Source of the DNA: Adiantum capillus-veneris
Taxonomy: Eukaryota; Streptophyta; Polypodiopsida; Polypodiales; Pteridaceae
Assembly: GCA_014529385.2 (NCBI GenBank)
Contig: CM043963.1
Coordinates: 96,412,912-96,476,911 of the forward strand
Reading direction: 5' to 3'
Length of the DNA stretch: 64,000 nt
Shown here: positions 42,986 to 54,955 of the stretch, piece by piece
Layout of the letters: each line of letters starts with the position of its first letter
Position numbering within the stretch: the first letter of the stretch is position 1
Translations under genes and position numbers: made by a program
Notes under the pieces: generated by a model
What the model saw: the letters and a program-made list of their open reading frames with translations, nothing else
Told to the model about the DNA's origin: nothing
The model's database searches: none

Positions 42986-43932
42986 TGTTAGAAGCTGGGC
43001 ACACCCCACGGCATCTAACTATTCGGAAGATTATTCTTTTTGTGATTAATCATTCATTGAGAAAAACCTGATTTTTCACCTTGTAATTATTGGGACTTAC
43101 AGAAGTTTCCAGATTGTATCCCAGTTTTGATAGTTAGATTTAGTAGATGGTTGATTTTGGAACTTTAGGGTTTGAGAAATTGTAAGGTATATATACCACT
43201 TTTTGACCTTAATGAAAAAACCTTTTATCATTTTAAAACAAGTTTGAAGTCTGTGAGTGAGCGTACTGTGTACGAGAGAGAGAGAGTGTGAGCTTCGTCT
43301 TGACGCTACGTGTGCTCTGGTGGTCGGAACCGAGTGCAGAAAAGTGCAGTGTGTAGCCCCCGATGAGAGCTACGTGCCGATACCTACATTGCGTGCGTAC
43401 GGTCCGGATTTGCGAGCTCCGTCTACGAGCTTCATCGGGTGTTTGGGTGAGCATACGTTGTCCGATTTTGCATTGCAGCATATCAACGCGTTCACATTGA
43501 GTAGAACTACACATTAGGCACTTTAGATTTTGAAAACAAAGACCTGCAGATTTCGGCCAGACATCCTACGTGTTTCTGCACCAGGTATTTTGGGTCGTGA
43601 TTTCGGTTCATAGACCTTAGGGAGAGCTACCTATTGGTATTAGTAGGGTCTCCTTCAAGCTCTATGGTGTTTCGAGATTGTTTGATGGGTGTTTGGCTCT
43701 AGAAAGCGTGGTAGGAAGTTTCCTCTTATGCACTCTTGAAGGCTGTGACTTAAACAATTGGTAGAGACCTCTGTAGGAATTAGTTAAGATTCGGTCGAGG
43801 AGTCGGTCGAGTGTAGGTTGACACCTTATGCTTGTTTCCACGCCCTACGGGTCGAGCTTCGTCCTTAGCTGACATTACATGTTAGGTGAGTTCTTGTTGT
43901 GTTGACGTCCGTCGCGGCGTATCCGTCCAACA
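42986..43932 (+). mobile_element. 3' LTR of E3 (947 bp)
   Basis: Runs from TGTTAGAAGC to CGTCCAACA. A TATATATA box lies at 43188-43195. The 3' end resembles that of the E1 LTR (GAGTTCTTGTTG, GCGGCGTA-CCG, AACA). The 5' LTR of E3 is not in the window or was lost. Confidence 0.85.
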
Positions 43933-44640
43933 TTGAGCAGGGCGGACAAAGGACAAAGGGAGGTGCACCATGCAATTGTTTCCAAAAAAGAATTGAACTA
44001 AGTGTGTGCACTGCAAGGAGAATCCTATTGTGAGCTCAAGTTGAACTCTATGAGCTAGGACAGTCCTCTTTTTTTCTTTTTTTGGGTCTCTTAGCCACCC
44101 CTATAAAAGGGAGTAAACATGAACTCTTTAGGGCTTTTTGCCAATGTTTCTTTTGGCTGTTTGAGCCTTTTTTCTCTTGGAGCTTTTGCCATAAGGGTTT
44201 TTATGGTCGACGGTTGTGTCGGCTCAAAGAACCAATTGTACATGGTTGTGTATATGCAAGGAGGCCATCATGGTTGTCTCTTGGCATCATTCCCCCTTCC
44301 CGCTTCTCTTCTCTACTTGTGTGCGTGTGTTTTTGGCCGTGTATCGGTGTGTATGCCCCCCCGAGGTTTGTCGTGCAAAGAGAGATAGAGAGAAGTTTTG
44401 TGCGTGCAGAAGGTTGTGAATTGGGTAGATCAGAATGGCTGGGTTTGTTTGGTGCATTGCAAGGCGTGTGTGCATATGGTCCTATGTAGGCGATGGTTTG
44501 CTTGTGGATAGTATCGAGTTTTGAAGATGAACTCTAGTGGATTGGGGTGATGTGTACACTTTGAGCTATAGTGAGGCATTGTGTTGTGTGATGGGTTTGT
44601 TCCCCTTTCCCCTTCTCCAACATGTGGGATTGAGCACCAT
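43933..44640. other. No supported feature
   Basis: Flank of the E3 LTR. Overlapping plus frames at 44082-44489 contain hydrophobic and Cys-rich stretches but no domain or codon bias that would support a gene. Confidence 0.45.
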
Positions 44641-44674
44641 CTCCCCTCTCCGTGCAATGTTTCACAACCATTTA

Positions 44675-45160
44675 ACTTGGTATGGGTGGTCAAAGCTCAT
44701 ACTATGTGCTTAAATGGACCGTACGAGCCATACGGCCCATTTTTGCACATAGTATGGGTTGGACCACCCAATGCATATTGGATGGCCATGAGACTTTTCA
44801 CGAATGGAGATGAGAATAATTGTTTCACCCATGTAGAGTTACACATCCATCCAAACTGGTATGGGAAATCAAGGCCTATACTATGTGTTGAAATGGAACG
44901 TATGAGCCACACGACCCATTTTAGCGCATAGAATGAGTCAAAACTATCCAAACCATATCGGATGGCTATGAAACTTTTCACGCATGGGTTGAGCACCATT
45001 TCACCACCCATGCAAAGCTGCATAGCCATGTGGTATGGGAGGTCAAGGCCCATACTAAGCGCTGAAATGGGCCGTATGAGCCATACATTGCATTTTAGCA
45101 CATAGTATGGGTGAAAACCGCCCAAACCATGCCGTATGGCTGTGAAACTTTGCATGGGTG
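44675..45160. repeat. Three tandem ~178-bp repeats, each with a hairpin
   Basis: Matching units have their ATACTATG-type start at 44699, 44878 and 45052 (spacings 179 and 174). Each holds a dyad; in unit 1, arms CATACTATGTGC (44698) and GCACATAGTATG (44745-44756) continue inward with AAATGG/CCATTT and CCGTA/TACGG, about 26 bp per arm. The units also share TGGATGGCCATGAGACTTTT-like and CCATGCAAAG segments. Divergence increases along the array. Confidence 0.88.
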
Positions 45161-45699
45161 GGTGGGGATAAGCAATTTTTTTTTTTCTAATCTTGTATAA
45201 TCTTTGTTATATAAGTCATGCATGATTTCTCTGTAAAATATTAGTTTTTTCTTACTAACTCTACTTAGATTAGTATATTTTGTTAGAGTATATAATTTAG
45301 TACTATCTTATACAGATATAGTTTAATATATAGTATATTATGTTAGTCATATAGTTCTTAGTTTATATAGAACCTACAATATAGAGTATAGTATATATAC
45401 TTATATAGTATATATTCAGCATATAGCTATTTATGTTATAATGTTATATATAGTTATGTTATATATTGCAAAATACCATATTATACAGTAAGTATGTAGT
45501 ATATTAAAATATATGTAGTTATATATTTATGTTGTATAGTATAATACTTATAATATATATTAGATATAACGTATTTTATATTATACTATAAATTATATAC
45601 TTATTCTATATATATTATATATATATATTGTAGACTATAAAACTCATATAAAAATTTAAAAATATATATCATTGCATTTATTTTTCACCATACATAGCA

Positions 45700-46145
45700 T
45701 CTATTAGCATGCAAAAATTGCAAAAGAAAAGGGGGAGCTCTGTCTCCCCCTTTTTTTCCACGATTTTTGCATAAGAAACATTTGTTTTTTGCATGCAATT
45801 AGAGAGGAATAGGGAAAATCATAAAATAGCAACAACATGTTGTCTACACTTGGCATCATAATGCTACAAATTATTTTAAAAAAAAGGCGTAGAGCACCCC
45901 CATCATCTGAGCGCATGCAGTTGATGGGGGTGCTCTGCGCCCCCTTTTCTTTTATGAGTTATAGCATCACGACATCGGCTGAAAATAAAATTTCAAGGAA
46001 AATATCCACTTGGACAAAATTATGCCAAAATGTTGGCACCATTGTGATGCAACATAAAAACATTTCACCAAAACATTTCCTTTGTTTCCATTAACAGAAG
46101 TCTTTCGAATGCCAAAAACAAAAGGGGGGGACAGAGCCCCCCAAT
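45700..46145. repeat. Cluster of three G/C-stem hairpins
   Basis: Hairpin 1 at about 45727-45755 has arms AAAAGGGGGAG and CTCCCCCTTTT around CTCTGT. Hairpin 2 has arms 45886-45907 and 45920-45941 pairing at 20 of 22 (GTAGAGCACCCCCATCA). Hairpin 3 at about 46124-46142 pairs GGGGGG and CCCCCC around ACAGAG. All share an AGAGC/GCTCT core next to a C-run, suggesting diverged copies of one unit. Confidence 0.75.
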
Positions 46146-46781
46146 CATCCGCGCCATCACTCCCATGTCGGCACTATTGATGCCTCTATATAATATTATT
46201 AAAATTATATACTACCTAATATAAAGAATAAATATAATATATAAGTTATATATTACACGATATGTAATTTATAGCATAACATATATAATATACTATATAT
46301 TGTATAAAATTTACAAACAATTTATATTATAAGTATATAATATAATTATATAGTATGTATATGTATAATGTAAGTATATATTATATAGCTATATAATATA
46401 TAGTATAATATAACTATATAGTATATATACATACAATATAAGTGTAATATAATTATAAATTATATAGCTACATAATATAAGTATAGTATAACTATAAGTA
46501 TAAGTATATAATATAATCTAAATATAACAATACAAGATATAATATAATTATAATATATGTATATGTACTATATGATTTATATGTATTATGTAGTATAGTA
46601 TACGTATATAATATAACTATATAATAGATGTATATAGCTATATAATATATAGTAGAATATAAATATAGTATAACAATAAGTATAGTATGTATAATATATA
46701 ATATATAATATATAATATAGTTATAATATATGTAATATAAAATATAGTTTATTATATAATATAACTATACTCTATACTATA

Positions 46782-46823
<42 letters not shown>

Positions 46824-46977
46824 AGTATTGGTGTTATATACCATATATTCTATGTATACTATGCCTATATTTTTTACTATAGAGTATATGATCTATATGT
46901 ACTACATTGTATATACTATATGTTATATGGAACATACTCTATACTATATGTGTATGCTACTATACAATATTATTAAC

Positions 46978-47225
46978 CTCGAGGGGTTCACTATGTGTAA
47001 ACCTACCATATCACGTGTGTTCAAGACATGTTTGTAAAACCCCTTATCTGTGAAATTTGTTAGGAATATAATGTACCTTTTTCTTTTAAAATCTATAAGT
47101 TTTTTTAAAATTTAGAAAAATAATGCCCTTCTGTATATATATTTCTGTAAGTTTCAAGAACTTTAAATACCCTTCTGTTGAACTCACGTGATAGGTTACA
47201 TTTTTATTAGGTGACCTCCTCGGGC
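46978..47225 (+). mobile_element. MITE copy 1 (248 bp)
   Basis: Flanked by the 7-bp direct repeat TATTAAC (46971-46977 and 47226-47232). The ends are degenerate inverted repeats of about 48 bp (CTCGAGGGGTTCAC ... ATATCACGTGTGTTCAA against the reverse complement of TTGAACTCACGTGATAGGTT ... CTCCTCGGG). No coding capacity. An inverted second copy lies at 52546-52789. Confidence 0.85.
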
Positions 47226-47599
47226 TATTAACACTATGTATAGTATCGTGTATGGTACATTATATATGCTCTACTGTATATCTAATATATTAATAAATAT
47301 ATAGTAAATATATTGCATAGTATATATATTAAATATTGTATATAAATTTATATACAATATATCATATAATAGAGAATAATAATATAGAGATGGATATAGT
47401 AAATATATCCATAATTATAATAATAGAATATAACTTTATGATACTTTTTATATATCATTATTATAGTAAAATATAAGCATATAATCATTTTTTGTCATAT
47501 GCGCCTATTTGGAGCGATTTTGAAAGCAACCTATGTTAAGAGAAGGATAAAATGGAATATTACTTTGAATGTATCTCAATGAATGCAATTGTGCATATC

Positions 47600-49139
47600 T
47601 TAAAGAATGAATACTTCAAATTTATTTAGAACATTTTCAATGAATGCATTAACTTTTTATAGACATATGCTTTTTCACTTTCTTTTTGTTTTATACACAC
47701 AATCTGTCATCTCTTTTCGTCCTTCTATTTCCCTCAAGTATTCTTCCTCTTTGTCTATCTCAAACATGACAACTTCAGCTATGCTGTCATGGACAATTAA
47801 TGGTGCTTTAGTTGAATATAGAGTCTCATTACGCAATGGAGAACTTCTACTAGTGAATATTTTCTTAAAACCCTATTGCCTCCTTCTATTAAATTTGAAG
47901 GGTTGCAAGCAATTGTTCAAACAAGAAGCTCTGTATATAAGGTCCATGTGTTTCCAATATGGGATCATGAAGAACAGAAGCATTACCTCCTTGAACATAC
48001 ATTGTCCTCAACTTACCACGTTCTGCATTCGGATGACTGTGTCTATGTGTCTCACAGTTTAGAAACGAGTGAAGATGTTGGTGACGATTCTATGTATGCT
48101 ACACCATGTAGCAAAAGCTCAACTCCACCACATTTAAATGTTGATTCGATGAAGATGCAGATGCAGTTATTTCGGAGACAGTGGAACTAAGCAAGGCAAC
48201 AAAACCCTTTCTATACACACGGGGATGGGTTGAGCAAATGAAGCAAGAGTATTCAAAGGATACATCCACAATTGCATGGATAAAAGACCAAGGTAAAGCA
48301 TGCAAGTTGTCCAAACTTATAGACATTTGTGGACCTCTCAAAAAGTTTGATGAGCTTCCAACTATTTATAATGGCAATGTTTGTTTCAAGCTTCCTCCAG
48401 TACACCACAATAAAAAGATGCTCAGTATGGAGCAGAAATACGACGTTCACCTTTGGTCTCGACCAACATGGCCATAGATTGCATGTTGCATTTGAGTAAT
48501 TATCTTGGAAGTCTTCAATGTTGCAAAGTGACATGCCCTTTTTACCTTGGTGAAAGAATATAAATGATGCCTTCTTTCATGGACATTTGGATAGACAAAT
48601 CATCATGGGCTATCCTGCTCTAGCGAAGGTAAATCTAGAATAACCTGCCACTATTGTGAGAAAACGGTCACTTGTTCAAATATTTACAAGTGTATGATCT
48701 ATTATGTGATTCCAAAGGAAACCACGGTAACATGTTTGGTGATCCATCTGGGGATGCATGACCATAATGTTCAACCATGTACTAGGAGGGTAGCCCTTAA
48801 AAAAGTGTGTAGTCTTGTTAAGGCTATTTTAAAGATTGAGAAGGGGGGTCCTAGAAAAGTATAGATGTTAATTGCTCATCAAATACTATTCCACTCTTTG
48901 ACTAAAGAAGATGATTTAGAAGCCATTGATGTAGAGCTTAACCATTTTTTGGAGGAAATGATGCCACTTGTTCAGAATAGGGGATTCAAAAGTATTGTAT
49001 CAAATGAAAAATCTATACAGGGTCAGGTTGTTGGTGATGGATATGACAATATACTATTGCTGCAAAAGCGGTGTGTTTTTCCATTCTTTCATGGAAGTCA
49101 TTTTCTTGGCTGGGGTGGACCTAACTTACGTATTCAAAA
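47600..49139 (+). pseudogene. Unrecognised decayed coding region
   Basis: Collinear plus-strand pieces look coding: 47876-48180 (FEGLQAIVQTRSSVYKVHVF, LEHTLSSTYHVLHSDDCVYV), 48181-48477 (FLYTRGWVEQMKQEYSKDTS, LIDICGPLKKFDELPTIYNG), about 48640-48860 (CHYCEKTVTC, a HLGMHDHNVQPC Cys/His cluster, GGPRKVQMLIAHQILF) and 48865-49139 (EDDLEAIDVELNHFLEEMMP). The Cys/His pattern hints at a zinc-binding domain, as in some transposases, but I do not recognise the family. It is cut at 49140 by the LTR of the chromovirus, so that element inserted into it. Confidence 0.5.
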
Positions 49140-50230
49140 TGTCATAATAACTAATATCTAATTCACCTAAATGATTTTCTTATTTTAAACTAATCATTTA
49201 ATATGGGGAACTACCAGTGGGGAGAAAAAGCTAGAATATTGGTAAGGCTAGCAAACTGGTCACAGTAAGGATCCAAAGGAGGGAAAATACGGATCCAAAG
49301 AGGGACCATCTGCAAAAGAGCAATGTGCATGAATGGTGCTATAAAGACCCTAAGGTTCAGCGCATTAAGTCTTCCAAAAGGTAAGGTTTCAAAATTTTAA
49401 ATAAAAAATTCCATTGGCAAATTTTAGGAAATTTGGATGCTTGTAGGAAGACTCAAAAGCCTTCCCACATCCCTATCAAGGGGGAAGCGAGCCCTAAAGG
49501 TAGGGGAAGAGAGAGAAGAAGTGAGAGAAACACACACACGCTCTCCCAAGCTCCCTTTATACAAAGGGCATAGTGGACACATGTCAAGCTCCTAGAGGTC
49601 CAATGAGCATATAGCAAACCAATGGCTTGCCTGATTCCTATTGGGTGGCTAGAAGACTAAGAGGTCCAATGAGAGCTTGATTGAATTATTTAATTACCTA
49701 AATCTGTCACTAGAGGGGAAAGAGGGACACTTGTCACAAGTCTCTCCATTTGACCTCGAATTTCCTATTGGCTAAGCTTGGCATGAGCCAATGAGGGGCC
49801 AACAAGAGGAAATAGAAAGAGGGGTCGACCAAGAGAGAACGAGGGCTGATTTTGGAAAGGCATTATGATGCACACACTCACACAAACTCATGTGTGAAGT
49901 AAAGAAGAATATCTCCTTCTCAAGTTTTAATGGAACACAAAGTATTGCATTGTAAAATGTCTCCCTTGATGGGGAATACCTATAATACAAAGCCTTTTGG
50001 AGGGGGGACCAGCTCCAAGTACATCCGGTCCTCAAATATTGTCAAATAGATTAATTTCTCTCTCTTTTTGAAGTATTGTTCATGCCTATCTAATGAGGTG
50101 TTATGATTTTGTTGCTCTCTCCAACAAAACACTCTTGCTATGCTCATTAGGAATCTATTCTTTATGAAATGCTCACTATGTCTATGCTATTTTCCGCTAC
50201 ACATAAGTTACTAGACCATTAAATGTTACA
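49140..50230 (+). mobile_element. 5' LTR of chromovirus E6 (1,091 bp)
   Basis: Begins TGTCATAATAACTAATATC and ends AAATGTTACA. A direct partner begins at 54956. It is followed by a tRNA-Met-type primer site. Relative to the 3' copy it lacks a ~155-bp segment after GCTCCTAG. Confidence 0.92.
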
Positions 50231-50231
50231 T

Positions 50232-50250
50232 TGGTATCATAGCACAAGGT
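50232..50250 (+). other. tRNA-Met primer-binding site of E6
   Basis: TGGTATCATAGCACAAGG, one base from the LTR end, differs by one base from the common plant TGGTATCAGAGCACAAGG. Confidence 0.9.
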
Positions 50251-50630
50251 TTCTCTTTTCTTGCTCAAGAAGAGAGGTCCTCAAGATTACTATAAATGGT
50301 TGGTATTAATAATTGCAAATGAGTAAGAAGAATAGAGATTTTTCAACCTTCTAGTCCGCCTGCTTCGTGTAGATAATGGGGCATCACCGTCAAGAGCTAT
50401 GGTCTTAATAGTGGAGTCCACGGGGCTTGACCACTATTGAGCTATTAGAAAGCTTGACAAGACTCGGTGTTGTTTTGATGGTGAAAGACCCTCTCTTCTA
50501 TTCCTTATTAATGATATTCGAGCCACAAGTATAGGAGCTTGAGTAATTTTCAAAAGGGTTAAGAGGAGGAGAAACTAGGGCTTGAAGTGTGAAAGTACAC
50601 TCAAAATTTTTACACCTAAAACTTGTTATA

Positions 50631-51766
50631 ATGGCTGACAATAGTAAAGAGAGTGAAATTAAGGTGGATAGCTTTGATTTTGCTAATGAAAGAGAAACTA
50701 ATCATGTCCCTATGCTTGTAAACTATCTTGTTTCTAGGATTCAACAAGCCATGGGCAATCCATCCCTCCAAGGTGAAGTGCTACAACAGCTACGTACTCA
50801 TAAGATTCTCCAAACTCCCCATCAATAAGAGAGAGTACCTAGGAAGCCTCCTTGTGAGCGGCTCAAAATCTACTATTAGATGACGAATCTCCTTCCCAAA
50901 GGAGAATTCAAGTTTCAATGGTAGATCCCCCACCGAAAGAACGAGAAAGAATTGAGTCTCTTGCCACCTCGACGGAGATGGCTTCACGAAGACGGTGGGA
51001 AAAACGCTCTCCAACACCCCCTAAACCGAGAAGGCCATCACATACTTCTCTACACCGTATTTCAAAGAGGGACGAGAGAAAACAAGAGAATAAAAAGGCG
51101 AAGCAGAGATCACCCTCTTCTCCATCTTCTTCATCCTCTTCCCCTTCTAAAGAAATTGATGGTTCAGACAAGGAGGAACAAAGGAAGAAAAATATGAGAT
51201 AGAGGTCACCCTCTTCTCCATCCTCCTCATACTCTTCCTCTTCTGAAGAAAAAGATGGTGCAGCTCTTGAACCACCTAAAAGAGAAGGCCATAGGGAATC
51301 CTATGCCGTATGGAAGAGGTCATGCAAGCTCAAAAAGTTCAAAGAGGGAGGAAAGAACATCTCTTTTCTTACCTACGACGGAACTTTTGGTGCTACGGAC
51401 AAAGTCTTGGCCTTTATCTAACAATTCAATGCGGAGTTTGGAGATGAGGTCTTCACGGAGTCCTATAACCTAGTTCATGTAGCCATGCATTTTCAAAAGT
51501 TTGCCAGGCAATGGTGGTCTAGCCTATGACCAAACAATGAAGCTCCACAAACATGGAAAGCCTTAAGAGCTTCCATCATGAAGCAATTTTTGGCTACCGA
51601 TGCCTATGACAAAGTACTCACCAAATGGAGAAGCTTGTACGTCTCTCCCTATGAATGTATTCACAAATATGTAGACAAGTTTTGGGACTTACAGCTCAAA
51701 GCCAATGTCTTAAAAAAGGATGGATTTTGGAGAGCAAAAACAACAATTTTGTGCGGGTTTAACTGA
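50631..51766 (+). pseudogene. E6 Gag
   Basis: ATG 50631 opens MADNSKESEIKVD with a helical VPMLVNYLVSRIQQAMG segment. After stops, an Arg/Ser-rich region follows (RSPSSPSSSSSSPSKE and a second similar copy at 51210-51250). The Gag domain starts near 51345 (KFKEGGKNISFLTYDGTFG, KVLAFI-QFNAEF, QKFARQWW, TWKALRASIMKQF, WRSLYVSPYECIHKYVDKFWDLQLKA). Frameshifts and stops separate the parts. The RS-rich repeat between the N-terminus and the domain is notable. Confidence 0.85.
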
Positions 51767-51999
51767 GGATATGGCGGAGTATGTTAACTCCCAAGGGCCG
51801 CGCACCATATTTGCGATCATACACCATACCATGGTGGCTTCACGAATCAATTCCCAATAAGGGTCTAAGAGAAATCCTAAGCCCACGGAAAACAAGGAAC
51901 GTAACGAGCCTAAGGGGAAGGACAATGTTCAAAAGTCTCCCAAAGGCAACGCCAACAACAACAATTCTAAGGAGAAGGGAATTTATAGAGGCAAAAATA

Positions 52000-52545
52000 A
52001 ACTCTCTCTTGAAGAACTAGAACGTTATCGAAAAGATAACCGTTGTTCCAAGTGCCGGGAGCAATGGCATGCCTATTGTGCTTGCCCCCACAAGAATACA
52101 TGTAATGAGCCTCCTAGAGCTACCTTGGTCAAATTTCAAGAAGAGGATGCTCATCACAAAGGATCTCCTCTATGCCTTGCTTGGGGAAATTTAAGAGAAC
52201 ATGTTGCTTTTATTCTCTTGGACCCTGGTTCTACTCACAATTGCATATCCGCAGAGTTGGCCACCAAGCTAGGCATCCAAGACTATGACATGGGAGATGT
52301 CTTACCTGTCGATGGTGCTCTCAAGGGGCAAGAAGCCTCACTCACTCTCTTAATTGGGAAATTGAGGCTCCATGTCCAAAGCTATGTGGAAAAGGAGGAT
52401 TTCTTTATCTCTCCTCTCAAGCCACAAGGATGTAATCCTAGGGGCACCATGGTTTGATCGCATGGCTGCCAATCTTAAATTCCTTGAAAGAAAAATCTAC
52501 TTTAGGATTAGGGAAAAAGATATTTACATAGATGCTAAGGATTTG
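52000..52545 (+). pseudogene. E6 zinc knuckle and protease
   Basis: A Cys/His knuckle remnant (CSKCREQWHAYC) at about 52047-52082 is followed by a retropepsin: FILLDPGSTHNCISAELATKLG, with D-P-G where D-S-G is expected, and, after a frameshift near 52430, DVILGAPWFDRM. The MITE copy 2 interrupts the linker to RT at 52546. Confidence 0.85.
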
Positions 52546-52789
52546 TCCCGAGGAGGTCACTTGATAAAAATGTAACCTATCATGTGAGTTCAACAAAAGG
52601 GTATTTAAAGTTCTTGAAACTTATAGAAATATATATAGAAGGGCATTATTTTTTCACATTTGAAAAAAACTTACAGATTTTAAAAGAAAAGGTATATTAT
52701 ATTCCTTAAAAAATTCACAGTAAGGGGTTTTACAAACATGTCTTGAACGCACGTGATATGGTAGTTTTACACATAGTGAATCCCCTGAG
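52546..52789 (-). mobile_element. MITE copy 2 (244 bp), inverse orientation
   Basis: Reverse complement of copy 1 (46978-47225) with similar length and order. It is flanked by the 7-bp repeat GGATTTG (52539-52545 and 52790-52796). It splits the E6 protease/RT linker (AKDLS before, DLGSTIPPGHK after), so it is younger than E6. Confidence 0.87.
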
Positions 52790-52796
52790 GGATTTG

Positions 52797-53104
52797 GGCA
52801 GTACCATACCTCCTGGACATAAACAAGCTCTCACTAAGTCAATAAAGAGCTCTATTTTTGTGTACATGTTTTTTGTTAAGGATTCTCAAAGTGAACCTAA
52901 TGCTTTAGCAAAAGAAAATATAAACAATCAAAAGGAATTAGAGTTATCCAATGTCCTCAAGGGGTTCCAAGATTTTTTTAATGACGATATCCCTTGTGAA
53001 CTACCTCCCAAATGAGGTGGGCAAATTTCCTTTCACATTTTCATTTTCTTATTGCTCACATTACTGGCAAGCATAATCAAGTAGCCGATGCACTCTCAAG
53101 ATGA
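52797..53104 (+). pseudogene. E6 RT linker fused to RNase H end by internal deletion
   Basis: The sequence passes from the pre-RT linker (LSNVLKGFQDFFNDDIPCELPPK) directly to FLLLTLL/HITGKHNQVADALSR, the last block of RNase H. The whole RT and most of RNase H, usually well over 1 kb, are missing at about 53015. Confidence 0.85.
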
Positions 53105-54130
53105 TTGAGAGTGAATGCAGTTTCCATATCAACTCACAATGATCTATCTTCTATGATAAATGAGTACGCTACTAATCCCAATTTTAGAGATGTGATTTCA
53201 GCCCTTTCTCTAGGGAAGAAGAAAGAACCATTCAACCTACAAGATGGTTATCTTTTCGATGGCGATAGACTATGTGTTACTAACTCATTACGTGAGAAAG
53301 TAATGTATGAATATCATGATCCTCTTTATGCGGGGCATAGAGGGATTCATTCTACCCTAAAAGGGATAGAAACATATTTCTATGGAATTCCATGAAAGCA
53401 AACATACAAGAGTATGTTTCAAAATGTGTGGTATGCCAAAAGACAAAGTTTTGTAGAGCGAAGAAACCCGGATTGCTTCAACCTTTGACAATCCCTAATT
53501 AATCGTGGGAGAGCATATCCATGGATTTTATCTTTGGATTGCCCAAGTCTATCTATGGGAATACAGGAATATGGATGATAGTAGACAGGTTTAGCAACAA
53601 GCACATTTCATACCTGTCAAAAAGACTATCAAAGTCCATCAAATGAAAGGGCCCTCTTTATATCACAAATCTTCAAGTACCATGGCTTGCCAATGTTCAT
53701 AGTGTCGGATAGAGATCCTAGAATGACCAGTAATTTTTGGAGGGGTCTATTTGAGAATTTAGGGACAAGACTAAACTTATCTTTGGCCTATCACCTGTAA
53801 CGTATGGCCAAAGTGAAATATCTAACCTAAAAATTATTGATCTACTAAAAGCCTATGTAATGGAAGTAGATCAAAGGTCCCAATGGGAGAAGTACTTACT
53901 GTTGGTGGAGTATGCCTACAATAACACTATACAAACCTCCACAAGAAAAGCACCTTTTAAGGTAATTGAGGGAAGATCCAAAAGTCCCTTGCTACTTAAG
54001 CTACATTGGAAGATCTTTGTTGTAGATGAGTATAATCGAGACCTATAAGAATCTTTTCAAAAGATTAAGGATACTATCTCTATCTCACAGCAAAGGCAAA
54101 AGGCTACTACTAATAAGCACAGAAGAGATT
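53105..54130 (+). pseudogene. E6 integrase
   Basis: H2C2 module with YHDPLYAGHRGIHST and, after one stop, CVVCQKTK. The core has [13 protein letters not shown] (first Asp), FIVSDRDPRMTSNFWRGLF (second Asp) and YGQSEISNLKI (Glu). Then SQWEKYLLLVEYAYNNTIQTS and KAPFKVIEG follow. Several stops and shifts are present, but the catalytic triad residues are visible. Confidence 0.88.
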
Positions 54131-54239
54131 AATTAAGCCTTTAAATAAAATGATTGGGTCTTGCTTAAGTTTCCAAAGGCTCGATTAAGGCACACGACGG
54201 GCAAGAATCCAACGGGACATCAGACTATGCTAAGCTAGA

Positions 54240-54600
54240 AAAAAGGTATTATGCTTCCTTCTAGATTCTTAGACCTATTAATGAGATTGCCTATCAACTC
54301 AAGTTTCCCAACCATTGGCTCATACACAATGCTTTTCATCGGAGCCTCTTCAATCCCTTACAAAGGTGAGCCACCCCATGAAGCAACCATTGGAGACCCA
54401 CCCTAGATCGAGGACCAGGAAGAGGTGTTGCAGCCCGAGTCCATTCTTTGACATGAAGACAAGGTATAGGGAGGTGGTAAGATTATTCAATGGTATCTTA
54501 TTGAGTTTAAGAACTATCCTTTTTAAGATGCTAGATGGATGCAAGGCATACAGGGAAAGAACAATCTAAACCTTGTCAATGCTTACAATGCTTCCCTAGA
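54240..54600 (+). pseudogene. E6 integrase C-terminus with chromodomain
   Basis: NEIAYQLKFPNHWLIHNAFH leads to a chromodomain at 54421-54600: EEVLQPESIL, GGKIIQWYLIEFKNYPF and DARWMQG, with three in-frame stops (TGA, TAG, TAA). A chromodomain C-terminal to integrase identifies the element as a chromovirus; such domains direct integration to heterochromatin. Confidence 0.87.
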
Positions 54601-54955
54601 GTAAGCAAATGTAAAACTATTTAAATGAACAAAGTTTTTGTCTTATAAGACTCTCTTTTTCTTTATTGTGCACAAATGTTAAGAAGAATGCATGCTTAGG
54701 ATCAAGTTTGCACAGACGACGTCTCCCAAACACCAAGTAGACCTTGTCACTCTACTATGGAAATTGATGGACTAATGCACAGACATGCTTGTAGCAGCTT
54801 AGGCTCTCAAGCAGCAAATGGATTATTCATACATTCTAGAACTGTGTCGTAGGGTAAAATAGGAATCCTCTATTCACTAGAAAAAGGACTAATGACTAGA
54901 CTTTATCGTCTCTACCTCATAGTCAGAAACGACTATGATTTCAAGAGAAAGGTAA

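Larger units (their letters stand above)
45180..47480. repeat. AT-rich satellite-like region
   Basis: Irregular TATA/ATAT-rich DNA (45180-45670, 46180-46977, 47233-47480), with an uninterrupted (TA)n run at about 46785-46817. It is interrupted by a hairpin cluster (45700-46145) and a MITE (46978-47225). Open frames here are compositional. Confidence 0.9.

Noticed and set aside
44082-44489. 135-residue Cys/Phe-rich open frame
   Set aside because: Three overlapping plus frames are equally open, and there is no motif or homologous copy elsewhere in the window.
46828-47037. Hydrophobic 69-residue open frame
   Set aside because: It is a translation of TATA-rich DNA running into the MITE.
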